12,215 bases of DNA from an uncultured Kangiella sp. GTDB taxonomy: Bacteria; Pseudomonadota; Gammaproteobacteria; Enterobacterales; DSM-103792. A program made the translations under genes and the position numbers. A model generated the notes under the pieces. That model worked only from the letters and a program-made list of their open reading frames with translations, was not told the DNA's origin and ran no database searches. The DNA is taken from the NCBI GenBank assembly GCA_946481205.1, contig CAMLNB010000102.1:1-12215 (forward strand), in the 5' to 3' direction. Shown piece by piece: positions 1 through 6,331 of this stretch (position 1 is the stretch's first letter; every line of letters starts with the position of its first letter).

Positions 1-377
1 TTGAAGAAATCCGGCAGCGACCAGATCAGACAGTCGCCCTCCGAAGTATGCGGGTTCAGATAGGAAACATCCTCATCGCCATCGTCACTGAGCTTGCGGT
101 AGTAGAACACTTCACCAAACGCGCCGAGTGCGATCGGCAGGCGCTCCATATCCGGCTCCTCACGCATCAACCAACCCCAGAGATTGTCCCGGTAGCGATC
201 GGGATCGATCAGCTGAATCAAGCCATCGCCATAGAAGCCAAAACCGTGGGTATGCCACAGTTCCAGCAACGCTTCCGGCAAATGGCCGCGGTATTTTTTT
301 ACGTGTTCTGCCGATGCCTTTTTCAGCGCTTTATCGGGCCGATGCCGATCAAGGAACGATTGCAAGGCAATTGGCAT
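1..377 (-). CDS. GAD-like / DUF1851 (Tdi1-type immunity) protein, partial
   Basis: The reading frame starts at ATG 377-375 and stays open to the window edge, giving 125 codons without a stop. The N-terminal half carries the pattern LPEALLELWHTHGFGFYGDG (residues about 33-52) followed by a D-P-x-x-Y stretch and LWGWL, which is how GAD-like domains (PF08887) look. The second half, with IALGAFGEVFYYRKL, resembles the start of the DUF1851/Tdi1 C-terminal domain (PF08906). Family members include the cytoplasmic immunity protein Tdi1, which neutralises the type VI DNase effector Tde1 of Agrobacterium; many others are orphans of unknown role. An AGGGG ribosome binding site lies 6 bases upstream. It is the last gene of a minus-strand convoy, 67 bases after the preceding stop. 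No effector, VgrG or PAAR gene is visible, so an immunity role here is only inferred. The C-terminus is outside the window. Confidence 0.75.
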   Translation of the reverse strand, partial: MPIALQSFLDRHRPDKALKKASAEHVKKYRGHLPEALLELWHTHGFGFYGDGLIQLIDPDRYRDNLWGWLMREEPDMERLPIALGAFGEVFYYRKLSDDGDEDVSYLNPHTSEGDCLIWSLPDFF

Positions 378-444
378 AGGAATCCCCTTCTACCAGTAAC
401 GACGTCTTACCAACGCGTTCGACGCAACGCTACTGCGCGCTGCG

Positions 445-843
445 TCAATCCGATGCCAGGCGCAGGCGCATATCGGCGTAGGCGACTTCGATCATGCCTG
501 TCAACGCCGCCGTGTCGATCGTGTATGCCGGCCCGAGCTTGACATGCCGCATAAACTTGCCGGTTCCTTGCAGGATGCCGTTTGGATCAGCCAACTCAGC
601 ACCGCGAAAGAACCCGACATTGACGTGCGCGGTAAATACATTGACGTACGCAAACGCGGCATCGCCAACACAGGCGGTCGGGTGGCCGTCATGCAAGAGC
701 TCGCGGACATCCTCGCCGCAGTTGCGCATCAGCGCAAACCAGTGCTGGGCGATTGCGGCCAGTCCGGGCGGTCGCTGCTGCAGCCAGCGATCAATCGCCG
801 GTTCGTGTTTGACGGCGCTGGGGAAACGTAGCAGTGGCGTCAT
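445..843 (-). CDS. DUF1801 / YdhG-like domain protein
   Basis: The predicted protein has 132 residues. It shows the DUF1801 (PF08818) pattern: an N-terminal helical part, a central HDGHPTACVGDAAFAYVNVF segment (residues 51-70), then a strand pair HVNVGFFRGAEL (73-84), a D-P-N-G-I-L-Q-G-T-G loop (87-96) and a RHVKL strand (99-103). The fold resembles frataxin-like or YdhG proteins; its biochemical role is not established and I assign none. There is no signal peptide, so it should be cytoplasmic. The ATG at 843 is chosen because AGGAAG lies just upstream and the domain begins soon after; the same frame extends further upstream only as a shadow of yheV. The start is 59 bases after the yheV stop on the same strand, so co-transcription is likely. 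Confidence 0.8.
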   Translation of the reverse strand: MTPLLRFPSAVKHEPAIDRWLQQRPPGLAAIAQHWFALMRNCGEDVRELLHDGHPTACVGDAAFAYVNVFTAHVNVGFFRGAELADPNGILQGTGKFMRHVKLGPAYTIDTAALTGMIEVAYADMRLRLASD

Positions 844-902
844 GATCTCGCTTCCTGTTACCGACTGCTGACTATCGACCATCGCCTGGCCACCCGCATG
901 AC

Positions 903-1169
903 TCAGTCTTTTTTCTTCGGCGCTGGATGGAAAGTCAGCACCTGTTCCAGGGGTGCGGCAGCATCTTTGATCACGGTTTTGGGTTTGGCGGCAGCCAAGC
1001 TGGCTTCCGCTTCCTTGTGGCCGCATTTGACGCACTCGTAGAATTTCTGGCCGTCGATGCTGTACATGACAATCTTGTCTTCCAGGCCGCAAGCCGGGCA
1101 TTTGGCGCCGGCGATAAACCGGCGCGGCGTGGTTTTTGCCGGTGGCGGTGACTGCTCGTTGTCGCTCAT
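903..1169 (-). CDS. yheV: YheV-family zinc-ribbon protein
   Basis: The 88-residue product matches the YheV/DUF2387 family (PF09526). The conserved block RRFIAGAKCPACGLEDKI (residues 16-33) is followed by FYECVKCGHKE (43-53). The two CxxC pairs, C24/C27 and C46/C49, would bind one zinc ion in a small ribbon. E. coli YheV has nearly the same core and lies in the yheS-kef-yheV-slyX neighbourhood; its function is unknown. The start codon overlaps the yheS stop as ATGA (1169-1166), and an AGGAGG ribosome binding site (1185-1180) sits inside the yheS 3' end, so translation is probably coupled. The C-terminal tail is Ala/Lys-rich and ends in PAPKKKD, longer than in the E. coli protein as I recall it. 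Confidence 0.92.
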   Translation of the reverse strand: MSDNEQSPPPAKTTPRRFIAGAKCPACGLEDKIVMYSIDGQKFYECVKCGHKEAEASLAAAKPKTVIKDAAAPLEQVLTFHPAPKKKD

Positions 1170-3109
1170 GCCAGTTCGGCCTCCTGCGCCTTGATCATCT
1201 CTTCCAGCGCTTCTGATTGCAGCATCCAGTCTTCTTCGATGCTGGCCTGTTGCTTGCGCAAAATCGCTTGCTCATCGAGCAGTTTCTTCAGTCTGGCTTT
1301 TTCGCTGTCGGCATAGATGGCGGTGTCGGCCAACACGGCGTCAATTTCGCTGAGCCGCGTGGCAGCTTGCGCCAGTTGCTTGTCCAGCTGCTGGATTTTC
1401 TGCTGCAGCGGCTGCCGCAGTTTGCGCTGTTCGGCTTCGAGACGTTTGCGATCCTTGCGGGCCGCTGCCGATTGACCGCTGTCGGCTTTGCTGTCGGTGA
1501 AGCCGCTGTTCACCGCCGGCGCTTCATCGGGTTTCAGCAGCCATTTGGCGTAGTCTTCCAAATCGCCATCGAACGGTTCGGCGCGACCGCTGTCGACCAG
1601 CCAGAATTCGTCGCAGGTGGCGCGCAGCAGGTGACGGTCGTGCGAGACCAGCACCAGCGCACCTTCAAAGCTTTGCAGCGCTTCGGTCAGCGTTTCGCGC
1701 ATGTCGATGTCGAGGTGGTTGGTCGGTTCGTCGAGCAGCAGCAAATGGGGTTTTTGCCAGACCAGCAGCGCCAGCGCGAGCCGGGCTTTCTCGCCACCGG
1801 AGAACGGCGCGACCGCTGCCAGGGCTTTTTCACCGGCAAAACCGAAACCGCCGAGGAAATTGCGAAAGCTCTGCTCCGGCACCAAGGGATCGAGTTGGCG
1901 CAGATGCCAGAGCGGCGACTGATCCAATCGCAGCGACTCCAGCGTGTGCTGGGCAAAATAACCAATGCGTAGCTGATGACCGTCTTGCCGCTCACCGCTG
2001 AGCGCTTTCAGCTCGTTGGCCAGAAAACGAATGAAGGTCGATTTGCCAGCACCGTTGCGGCCGAGCAGGCCGATGCGATGGCCGGCCATCAAGGTCAGCT
2101 TGACGTTGCGCAGCACAACTTTTTCGCCGCCTTCTTTCAGCGGATAACCGAGCGTGACCTCGCGGCAGCTCAGCATCGGCGTCGGCATTTTTTCTGGTGC
2201 CGGGAATTCGAACTCGATGGCACTGTCACGATCAATTGGCGCACTGAGCGTCAGCTTCTCCAATGCCTTCATTCGGCTTTGCGCTTGTTTGGCTTTGCTG
2301 GCCTTGGCCTTGAACCGGTCGACAAAGCTTTGCAGATGCGCGCGCGCCGCCTGCTGCTTGGCGTACGCCTGTTGGGCCTGGCTCAGTCGTTCGGCGCGCT
2401 GCTTTTCAAAGCTGGAATAATCACCGCTGTATTTGTTCAGCGTCTGCTGTTCGACATGAACGATATGGCTGCAGATGCCGTCGAGAAATTCGCGGTCGTG
2501 CGAAATAACAATCAAGGTGCCAGACCAGCGACGCAGGAAATCTTCCAGCCAGATCACGGCGTCGAGATCGAGGTGGTTGGTCGGTTCGTCAAGCAGCAGC
2601 AGATCGGACCGGGTCATCAAGGCCTGCGCCAGATTCAGGCGCATGCGCCAACCGCCGGAGAATGAGCGGATCGGATTGTTGTGCGTGTCGGGCGGAAAGC
2701 CCAGGCCAACCAGCAATTGCGCAGCGCGCACCGGCGCCCGGTAGGCATCGATGGCGTCGAGCTTGCCGTGCAAGCGGCCGATGGCCATGCCGTCGTGGCC
2801 GTCTTCGGCGCGCGCCAGCTCACGCTCGGTCTCGCGCAGCTCACGATCACCGTCGATGACGTAATCGAGCGCGCTGCGTTCGATGGCTGGGGTTTCCTGT
2901 TCGGCCCAGGCCAGTCGCAGGGTGGCAGGTAGCTGCAGCTCGCCGGCGTCGGGCGCGATTTCGCCACGCAGCAGCAACAGCAAACTGGTTTTGCCGCAGC
3001 CATTGGCGCCGATCAGGCCGATGTGTTCACCGGCATGCAGGGTCAGGTTGACGTCGCGCAGCAGCTCGCGCGTGCCGCGCCGAAGCGAAAGATGGGATAG
3101 GGTAATCAT
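1166..3109 (-). CDS. yheS: YheS-type ABC-F ATPase
   Basis: The 647-residue protein is a soluble ABC-F ATPase with two nucleotide-binding domains and no membrane segments. Domain 1 has Walker A GANGCGKT (34-41), signature SGGW (151-154) and LLLDEPTNHLD (171-181, catalytic E175). A basic linker with FKAKASKAKQAQSR lies around 266-279. Domain 2 has GRNGAGKS (350-357), SGGEKAR (437-443) and a second LLLDEPTNHLD (457-467, E461). Residues from about 550 to the end form a charged coiled coil. Segments such as YVIDGDRE, HGKLDAIDA and EPFDGDLEDY match E. coli YheS (637 aa) closely. ABC-F proteins act on ribosomes; YheS is thought to help with difficult nascent chains. I chose the MITLSHL start by homology; an in-frame ATG at 3121 with AGG 4 bases upstream is a real alternative. 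The frame continues further upstream but only opposite the divergent gene. Confidence 0.95.
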   Translation of the reverse strand: MITLSHLSLRRGTRELLRDVNLTLHAGEHIGLIGANGCGKTSLLLLLRGEIAPDAGELQLPATLRLAWAEQETPAIERSALDYVIDGDRELRETERELARAEDGHDGMAIGRLHGKLDAIDAYRAPVRAAQLLVGLGFPPDTHNNPIRSFSGGWRMRLNLAQALMTRSDLLLLDEPTNHLDLDAVIWLEDFLRRWSGTLIVISHDREFLDGICSHIVHVEQQTLNKYSGDYSSFEKQRAERLSQAQQAYAKQQAARAHLQSFVDRFKAKASKAKQAQSRMKALEKLTLSAPIDRDSAIEFEFPAPEKMPTPMLSCREVTLGYPLKEGGEKVVLRNVKLTLMAGHRIGLLGRNGAGKSTFIRFLANELKALSGERQDGHQLRIGYFAQHTLESLRLDQSPLWHLRQLDPLVPEQSFRNFLGGFGFAGEKALAAVAPFSGGEKARLALALLVWQKPHLLLLDEPTNHLDIDMRETLTEALQSFEGALVLVSHDRHLLRATCDEFWLVDSGRAEPFDGDLEDYAKWLLKPDEAPAVNSGFTDSKADSGQSAAARKDRKRLEAEQRKLRQPLQQKIQQLDKQLAQAATRLSEIDAVLADTAIYADSEKARLKKLLDEQAILRKQQASIEEDWMLQSEALEEMIKAQEAELA

Positions 3110-3149
3110 GATGGCCGGCATTTTACCTGCGCCACCGGCATCGCGGGTT

Positions 3150-3161
3150 GGGAAATTTCCC
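3150..3161. promoter_or_regulatory. 12-bp palindrome between divergent genes
   Basis: GGGAAATTTCCC is a perfect palindrome lying between the starts of yheS (3109, minus) and the NhaC-type antiporter (3273, plus). It could be an operator shared by the two divergent genes. Two further GC palindromes, TGCCGGCA (3177-3184) and GTGCCGGCAC (3239-3248), lie in the same gap. I could not fix -35/-10 boxes with confidence, so the role is inferred from position only. Confidence 0.35.
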
Positions 3162-3272
3162 GCACGCATGAGCTGATGCCGGCACGTTCGGCCAAATTGC
3201 CGGCCGCGCTCGCCAGCCCGATGCGGGCCTGTGCTAAGGTGCCGGCACGCAAAACACGGCTTGTCGAACACG

Positions 3273-4619
3273 ATGGATTGGCTGAGTCTGTTACCGCCAG
3301 TGCTGGCGATTGCCCTGGCGATCTGGAAACGGGAAGTGATGCTGGCGCTGGTCGCCGCATTGTTTACCAGCGAATGGTTGCTGTCGGGCTCACCGTGGGC
3401 CGGTTTTCTCGGCATCTGGGAACGGCTGGTTGCGCAGCTTGCTGACGCTGGCAATGCCCGCATTCTGCTGTTCTCATTGTTGGTCGGCGCGCTGATTGCG
3501 TTTGTCCGCGAATCCGGCGGTGTCAGTGCCTTTATTCGCTGGGTCGAACAGCGCGGCTTGGCGCGCACGCCGCGGCAAGTCGGTCTGCTGACCATGGCGG
3601 TCGGCATGCTGCTGTTTATCGAATCGAATCTGTCGATTCTCGGCGCCTGTCTTGTTTCCGGTGCGCTGTTCGACAAGCATCAGATGAGCCGCGCCCGGCT
3701 CGCGTATTTTGCCGACGCCACCTGCGCACCGACCAAAGTCCTGGTGCTACTGAACGGTTGGGGCGCGTACGCGCTGAGTTTGTTGCAGGGCTATAACCTC
3801 GACAATCCAGTCGGCACGCTGGCCTGGTCGGTACCGCTCAATTTCTACTGTCTGATCACCTTGTTGCTGGTGTTCTACACGGTCTGGACCGGCCGCGTGC
3901 ACGGCCCGCTGCGGGTGTCGGAGTCACGCGTCACGGCGCAGGCGCCAACGCTGGAAGCGCCGACCCGCAAGCGCTATTTCCTGGCACCGATTGCGGTGAT
4001 GATTTTTGGCATCGTTGCGCTGATGGCGTGGACCGGCAATGGCAATGTCATGCAAGGTTCCGGTTCCAAATCCGTGCTCTGGGCAACGGCCAGTGCGCTG
4101 TTTGTTGCCTATGTGTTGCTGCGCACCGGCAAGCGATTCCGCCACAAGGAATTGGTCAGCCTGGCCTTCAAGGGCATGAACGAATTGCTGCCGTTGGTGG
4201 CGCTGGTGCTGCTGGCGCTGGCGCTCGGCGCGGCGATGAAAGATCTGGGTACCGGCAAGTTTGTCGCCAGCATGATCGGTGATTTTCTGCCAGTATTTCT
4301 GGTGACGCCACTGGTGTTTTTGGCCGCCTGTTTGATTTCATTTGCCACCGGCACCTCGTGGGGCACGTTTGCGATCATGATGCCGATCGCAATGCCATTG
4401 GCGCTGGGTCTGGGCATTCCGCCTTCGTTAATGGTGTCCGCCGTGCTCGGTGGCGGCGTCTTTGGTGACCATTGCTCAGGGATTTCCGATACCACCATTC
4501 TGTCGTCGCTGGCCTCGGGTTGCGATCATTACGAGCATGTCAAGACGCAATTGCCGTACGCCGTCACAGCAGCGCTGGCCAGCATTGTGCTGTACTTGCT
4601 CTGTGGTTTGTTGCTCTGA
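3273..4619 (+). CDS. NhaC-family Na+/H+ antiporter
   Basis: The 448-residue protein is a polytopic inner-membrane transporter with about ten or more hydrophobic segments (for example around 5-35, 63-80, 103-132, 183-205, 236-253, 268-284, 303-320, 339-359, 365-395, 428-448). Family marks of PF03553 are MLLFIESNLSILGA (112-125), FATGTSWGTFAIMMPIA (357-373) and FGDHCSGISDTTILSS (397-412) followed by CDHYEHVKTQLPYA (417-430). The NhaC-type family exchanges sodium for protons, and some members use other ions or dicarboxylates, so the substrate is not certain. I start at ATG 3273 because the membrane protein begins there; a GTG at 3231 would add 14 polar residues. No clear ribosome binding site precedes 3273. 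In the GDHC motif the residue after CS is Gly, where I recall Pro being common. A lipoprotein gene follows 65 bases later on the same strand. Confidence 0.85.
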   Translation: MDWLSLLPPVLAIALAIWKREVMLALVAALFTSEWLLSGSPWAGFLGIWERLVAQLADAGNARILLFSLLVGALIAFVRESGGVSAFIRWVEQRGLARTPRQVGLLTMAVGMLLFIESNLSILGACLVSGALFDKHQMSRARLAYFADATCAPTKVLVLLNGWGAYALSLLQGYNLDNPVGTLAWSVPLNFYCLITLLLVFYTVWTGRVHGPLRVSESRVTAQAPTLEAPTRKRYFLAPIAVMIFGIVALMAWTGNGNVMQGSGSKSVLWATASALFVAYVLLRTGKRFRHKELVSLAFKGMNELLPLVALVLLALALGAAMKDLGTGKFVASMIGDFLPVFLVTPLVFLAACLISFATGTSWGTFAIMMPIAMPLALGLGIPPSLMVSAVLGGGVFGDHCSGISDTTILSSLASGCDHYEHVKTQLPYAVTAALASIVLYLLCGLLL

Positions 4620-4684
4620 ACCGGCAACAGGTAGAGCGTGCGCTGCCGACCCGACCGACCAGCGCCGATTTCTGGAGAGCCTTG

Positions 4685-4948
4685 ATGAAAATGCACACGA
4701 CGATGAAAAACGGCTTGGTGATCACAGCGGTCTTGCTGCTGGGCGCTTGCAGCAAAGTGAACAATGACAATTACAGCAAGCTTGAATCCGGCATGAGCAA
4801 GGACGATGTGGTCGCCATCCTCGGCGCACCCGACAGCTGCGAAAGTGCGCTGGCATTTGAAACCTGCCGCTGGGGCGACAAGGACAAGAACATCGAGGTC
4901 CGGTTCGCCGCTGACAACCTGCTGGCCAAGACCGCAGAAGGCCTGTAA
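4685..4948 (+). CDS. Small BamE/SmpA-like lipoprotein (DUF3862-like)
   Basis: The 87-residue product begins with a lipoprotein signal peptide: a short basic start, a hydrophobic stretch VITAVLLLGA and lipobox LGAC with the acylated cysteine at C22. The next residue is Ser, which favours outer-membrane sorting under the usual Lol rule. The mature part, NYSKLESGMSKDDVVAILG (29-47) then PDSC...TCRWGD, follows the two-helix, three-strand layout of the SmpA/OmlA fold and of small DUF3862 proteins. C52 and C61 could form a disulfide in the periplasm. No partner or activity can be assigned. ATG 4685 is preferred over the internal ATG 4703 because GGAGAG lies about 5 bases upstream. It follows the antiporter without a terminator between them and is closed by a strong terminator. 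Confidence 0.85.
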   Translation: MKMHTTMKNGLVITAVLLLGACSKVNNDNYSKLESGMSKDDVVAILGAPDSCESALAFETCRWGDKDKNIEVRFAADNLLAKTAEGL

Positions 4949-4994
4949 GGCGCTTGTATCGAATTTTCTTCTCTTGCACAGAACCGGCTTATAG

Positions 4995-5025
4995 CAAGGC
5001 GACCTCAGGGTCGCCTTGTTTTTTT
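4995..5025 (+). terminator. Strong intrinsic terminator
   Basis: A perfect 10-bp stem CAAGGCGACC (4995-5004) / GGTCGCCTTG (5009-5018) with a TCAG loop is followed directly by seven T residues (5019-5025). It lies 46 bases after the small lipoprotein stop and should end the antiporter-lipoprotein transcript. Confidence 0.95.
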
Positions 5026-5129
5026 GCCAAAGCCGACTAGGTTTTGCCTGCATCAGGCAACCATGTGTTGCTACCGCTATACGTTAGCGACGCCCCAGTC
5101 CCGGGGGTTAATCACTGCAGGAGTATCCC

Positions 5130-5831
5130 ATGAGAAAATCCGCCGCCGTCTGGCAGGCCTTGATCGCTGGCAGCTTGCTGCTGACCGGCACGCTCGCTTC
5201 CGCTGACGAAAATGCCAGCGATGACGGTTTGGGCATTGGTGTCGGTTACGCCTACAGCCCTCTCGGTAGCGGGCTTGAAGCGTACTGGCAAATCAATGAC
5301 TACTTCGCTGTGCGCGGTGCGATTGGCGATGCCGATCACAGTGCCGATGATGAAGAGTATGACGACATCGAGTACGACGTCGATCTGGAGATCGATTCGC
5401 AAACTGTCACGCTCGATATTCATCCGTTCGGTGGCAGTTTCTTTGTCGCGATTGGTCAGAGCAAGCTCGATCATCTGATCGGTTTGGTGGCCCAAGTCAG
5501 TGAGCCGGTGGAAATTGGTGACAACACTTACACGCCAGATGAGATCGGCAGCTTGACTGCCGGGCTCGATATCAGTGGCAGCGTGCCGTATGTGTCGCTC
5601 GGCTGGCGTGGTGTCGAACCGGGCTTCACGATGAGCTTCGAACTCGGTGCCGCGTCGATTGATTCGCCGGATGCCGCCTTGAACGTGATCTGTGGCAGCG
5701 CCATTACTGGCACGCCGCAATGCGATCAGCTGCAGGCCGATGCCGCCGTCGAACGCGATCGATTGGAAGATGACGCCAGCGATCTCGATTTCTGGCCGTT
5801 TGTTCGACTGGGTGTTGCCTGGCAGTTCTGA
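5130..5831 (+). CDS. Outer-membrane beta-barrel protein, function unknown
   Basis: The 233-residue product has a Sec signal peptide (basic RK, hydrophobic ALIAGSLLLTG, cleavage likely after ASA at residue 25). The mature part shows alternating aromatic/polar strands typical of a small outer-membrane barrel: GIGVGYAYSPLG, YWQINDYFAVRGAIG, VTLDIHPFGGSFFVAIG, VPYVSLGWRG, FTMSFELGAASI, and FWPFVRLGVAWQF ending in the classic C-terminal Phe. A very acidic stretch sits near residues 70-90 (DDEEYDDIEYDVDLEID) and a charged helical segment with AAVERDRLEDD near 205-217, probably before the last strand. I recall similar barrel proteins of about this length in other gammaproteobacteria but know no function. 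AGGAG (5119-5123) lies 6 bases before ATG. Flanking terminators on both sides suggest a single-gene transcript. Confidence 0.85.
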   Translation: MRKSAAVWQALIAGSLLLTGTLASADENASDDGLGIGVGYAYSPLGSGLEAYWQINDYFAVRGAIGDADHSADDEEYDDIEYDVDLEIDSQTVTLDIHPFGGSFFVAIGQSKLDHLIGLVAQVSEPVEIGDNTYTPDEIGSLTAGLDISGSVPYVSLGWRGVEPGFTMSFELGAASIDSPDAALNVICGSAITGTPQCDQLQADAAVERDRLEDDASDLDFWPFVRLGVAWQF

Positions 5832-5873
5832 GCCAACAAAGCTCTGCCACTTATTACCATTTGTTTGTCTGCC

Positions 5874-5916
5874 ACGCCGCCGCGCTGAGCCCTCAGTGCG
5901 GCGGCGTTGTCATTTT
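5874..5916 (+). terminator. Intrinsic terminator-like hairpin
   Basis: A 16-bp stem, 5874-5889 with 5892-5907 (one G-U pair), is nearly all G/C and is followed by TGTC then TTTT at 5913-5916. The tail is weaker than in the terminator at 4995. It lies 42 bases after the outer-membrane protein stop, so ending that transcript is its likely role. Confidence 0.75.
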
Positions 5917-5936
5917 CGGCGTGAGAAACGCTGCAC

Positions 5937-5952
5937 GCACAATATCTTGTGG
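5937..5952. promoter_or_regulatory. NrdR-box-like inverted repeat
   Basis: CACAA (5938-5942) and TTGTG (5947-5951) flank TATC. Aligned with the NrdR box pattern acaCwAtATaTwGtgt as I remember it, 13 of 16 positions agree, including all the strongly conserved ones. However, the next gene in this orientation is a pullulanase, not a ribonucleotide reductase or topoisomerase gene, and no second NrdR-type box is seen about three helical turns away. It may be a chance match or the site of another regulator. Confidence 0.25.
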
Positions 5953-5969
5953 TTACTGACGCGCCATTA

Positions 5970-5981
5970 TTGTGCGCACAA
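5970..5981. promoter_or_regulatory. Palindromic operator candidate TTGTGCGCACAA
   Basis: A perfect 12-bp palindrome with a central CG, a layout common in LacI-family operators. Its half sites TTGTG/CACAA are the same as in the inverted repeat centred 31 bases upstream, but in swapped order. A third related core, GTGCGCAC followed by AAC, is at 6017-6027, centred 45 bases downstream. Position upstream of a pullulanase makes a sugar-responsive repressor plausible; this is inference. Confidence 0.35.
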
Positions 5982-6061
5982 GATCGCCGCCTATTTCACC
6001 GCAATTCCCCAATTCAGTGCGCACAACTGCTCGGATATGTGTGCCGAAAATTTATACGTAT

Positions 6062-6073
6062 TCATCGCGATGA
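6062..6073. promoter_or_regulatory. Palindromic operator candidate TCATCGCGATGA
   Basis: A second perfect 12-bp palindrome with central CG, directly next to the 8-bp palindrome ATACGTAT (6054-6061) in the most AT-rich part of the leader, where a promoter -10 region would be expected. A repressor bound here could block transcription of the pullulanase. No regulator gene is nearby to pair with it. Confidence 0.3.
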
Positions 6074-6331
6074 CGCGGTTTGGTGCTTTGCTTTGGTGCA
6101 TTGCACCGTGACAGCATCAATGCAGCATCCGTGCTGTAGTGATCAATACCGCTGAGGAATGCGGCCTTCTTGTGCCGCCGGTTTGCACCGTCTGCTTGCT
6201 TCAGTCTGGTGTCGTCACTGGATCGCCAGCGCGCCCGTTTTCATGCCCATGGCATCGGTCGCGCTACCTGCCAAAGGTCCCGCACTGCGGGCCTATTACC
6301 ACAACAAGGCAAGCTATCCGGGAGTCGAACC

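Larger units (their letters stand above)
5917..6331. other. Non-coding region upstream of the pullulanase, rich in palindromes
   Basis: About 415 bases hold no convincing gene. Short open frames exist (for example 6159-6338, 59 codons, overlapping the pullulanase ATG) but show no recognisable protein. The upstream half carries several palindromes: 5937-5952, 5970-5981, 6017-6024, 6054-6061, 6062-6073, 6095-6107 and 6123-6136. The stretch 6048-6062 is AT-rich and could hold a -10 element. Near the gene a GC hairpin (6276-6293: CCCGC-ACT-GCGGG with a flanking GG/CC pair) would sit in the 5' leader, about 28 bases before the ribosome binding site. The layout suggests a long, regulated leader. 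Confidence 0.5.

Noticed and set aside
421..446. Inverted repeat GACGCA/TGCGTC overlapping the DUF1801 stop as a terminator.
   Set aside because: The stem is only 6 bp, the loop is long and no T run follows on the minus strand.
3110..3676. Upstream extension of the yheS frame by nearly 190 codons.
   Set aside because: It runs antisense through the antiporter gene, lacks homology to the ABC-F N-terminus, and the family start is at 3109.
5937..6029. CRISPR-like repeats, because TTGTG/CACAA half sites recur.
   Set aside because: The units are short, of uneven spacing and orientation, with no unique spacers or cas genes.
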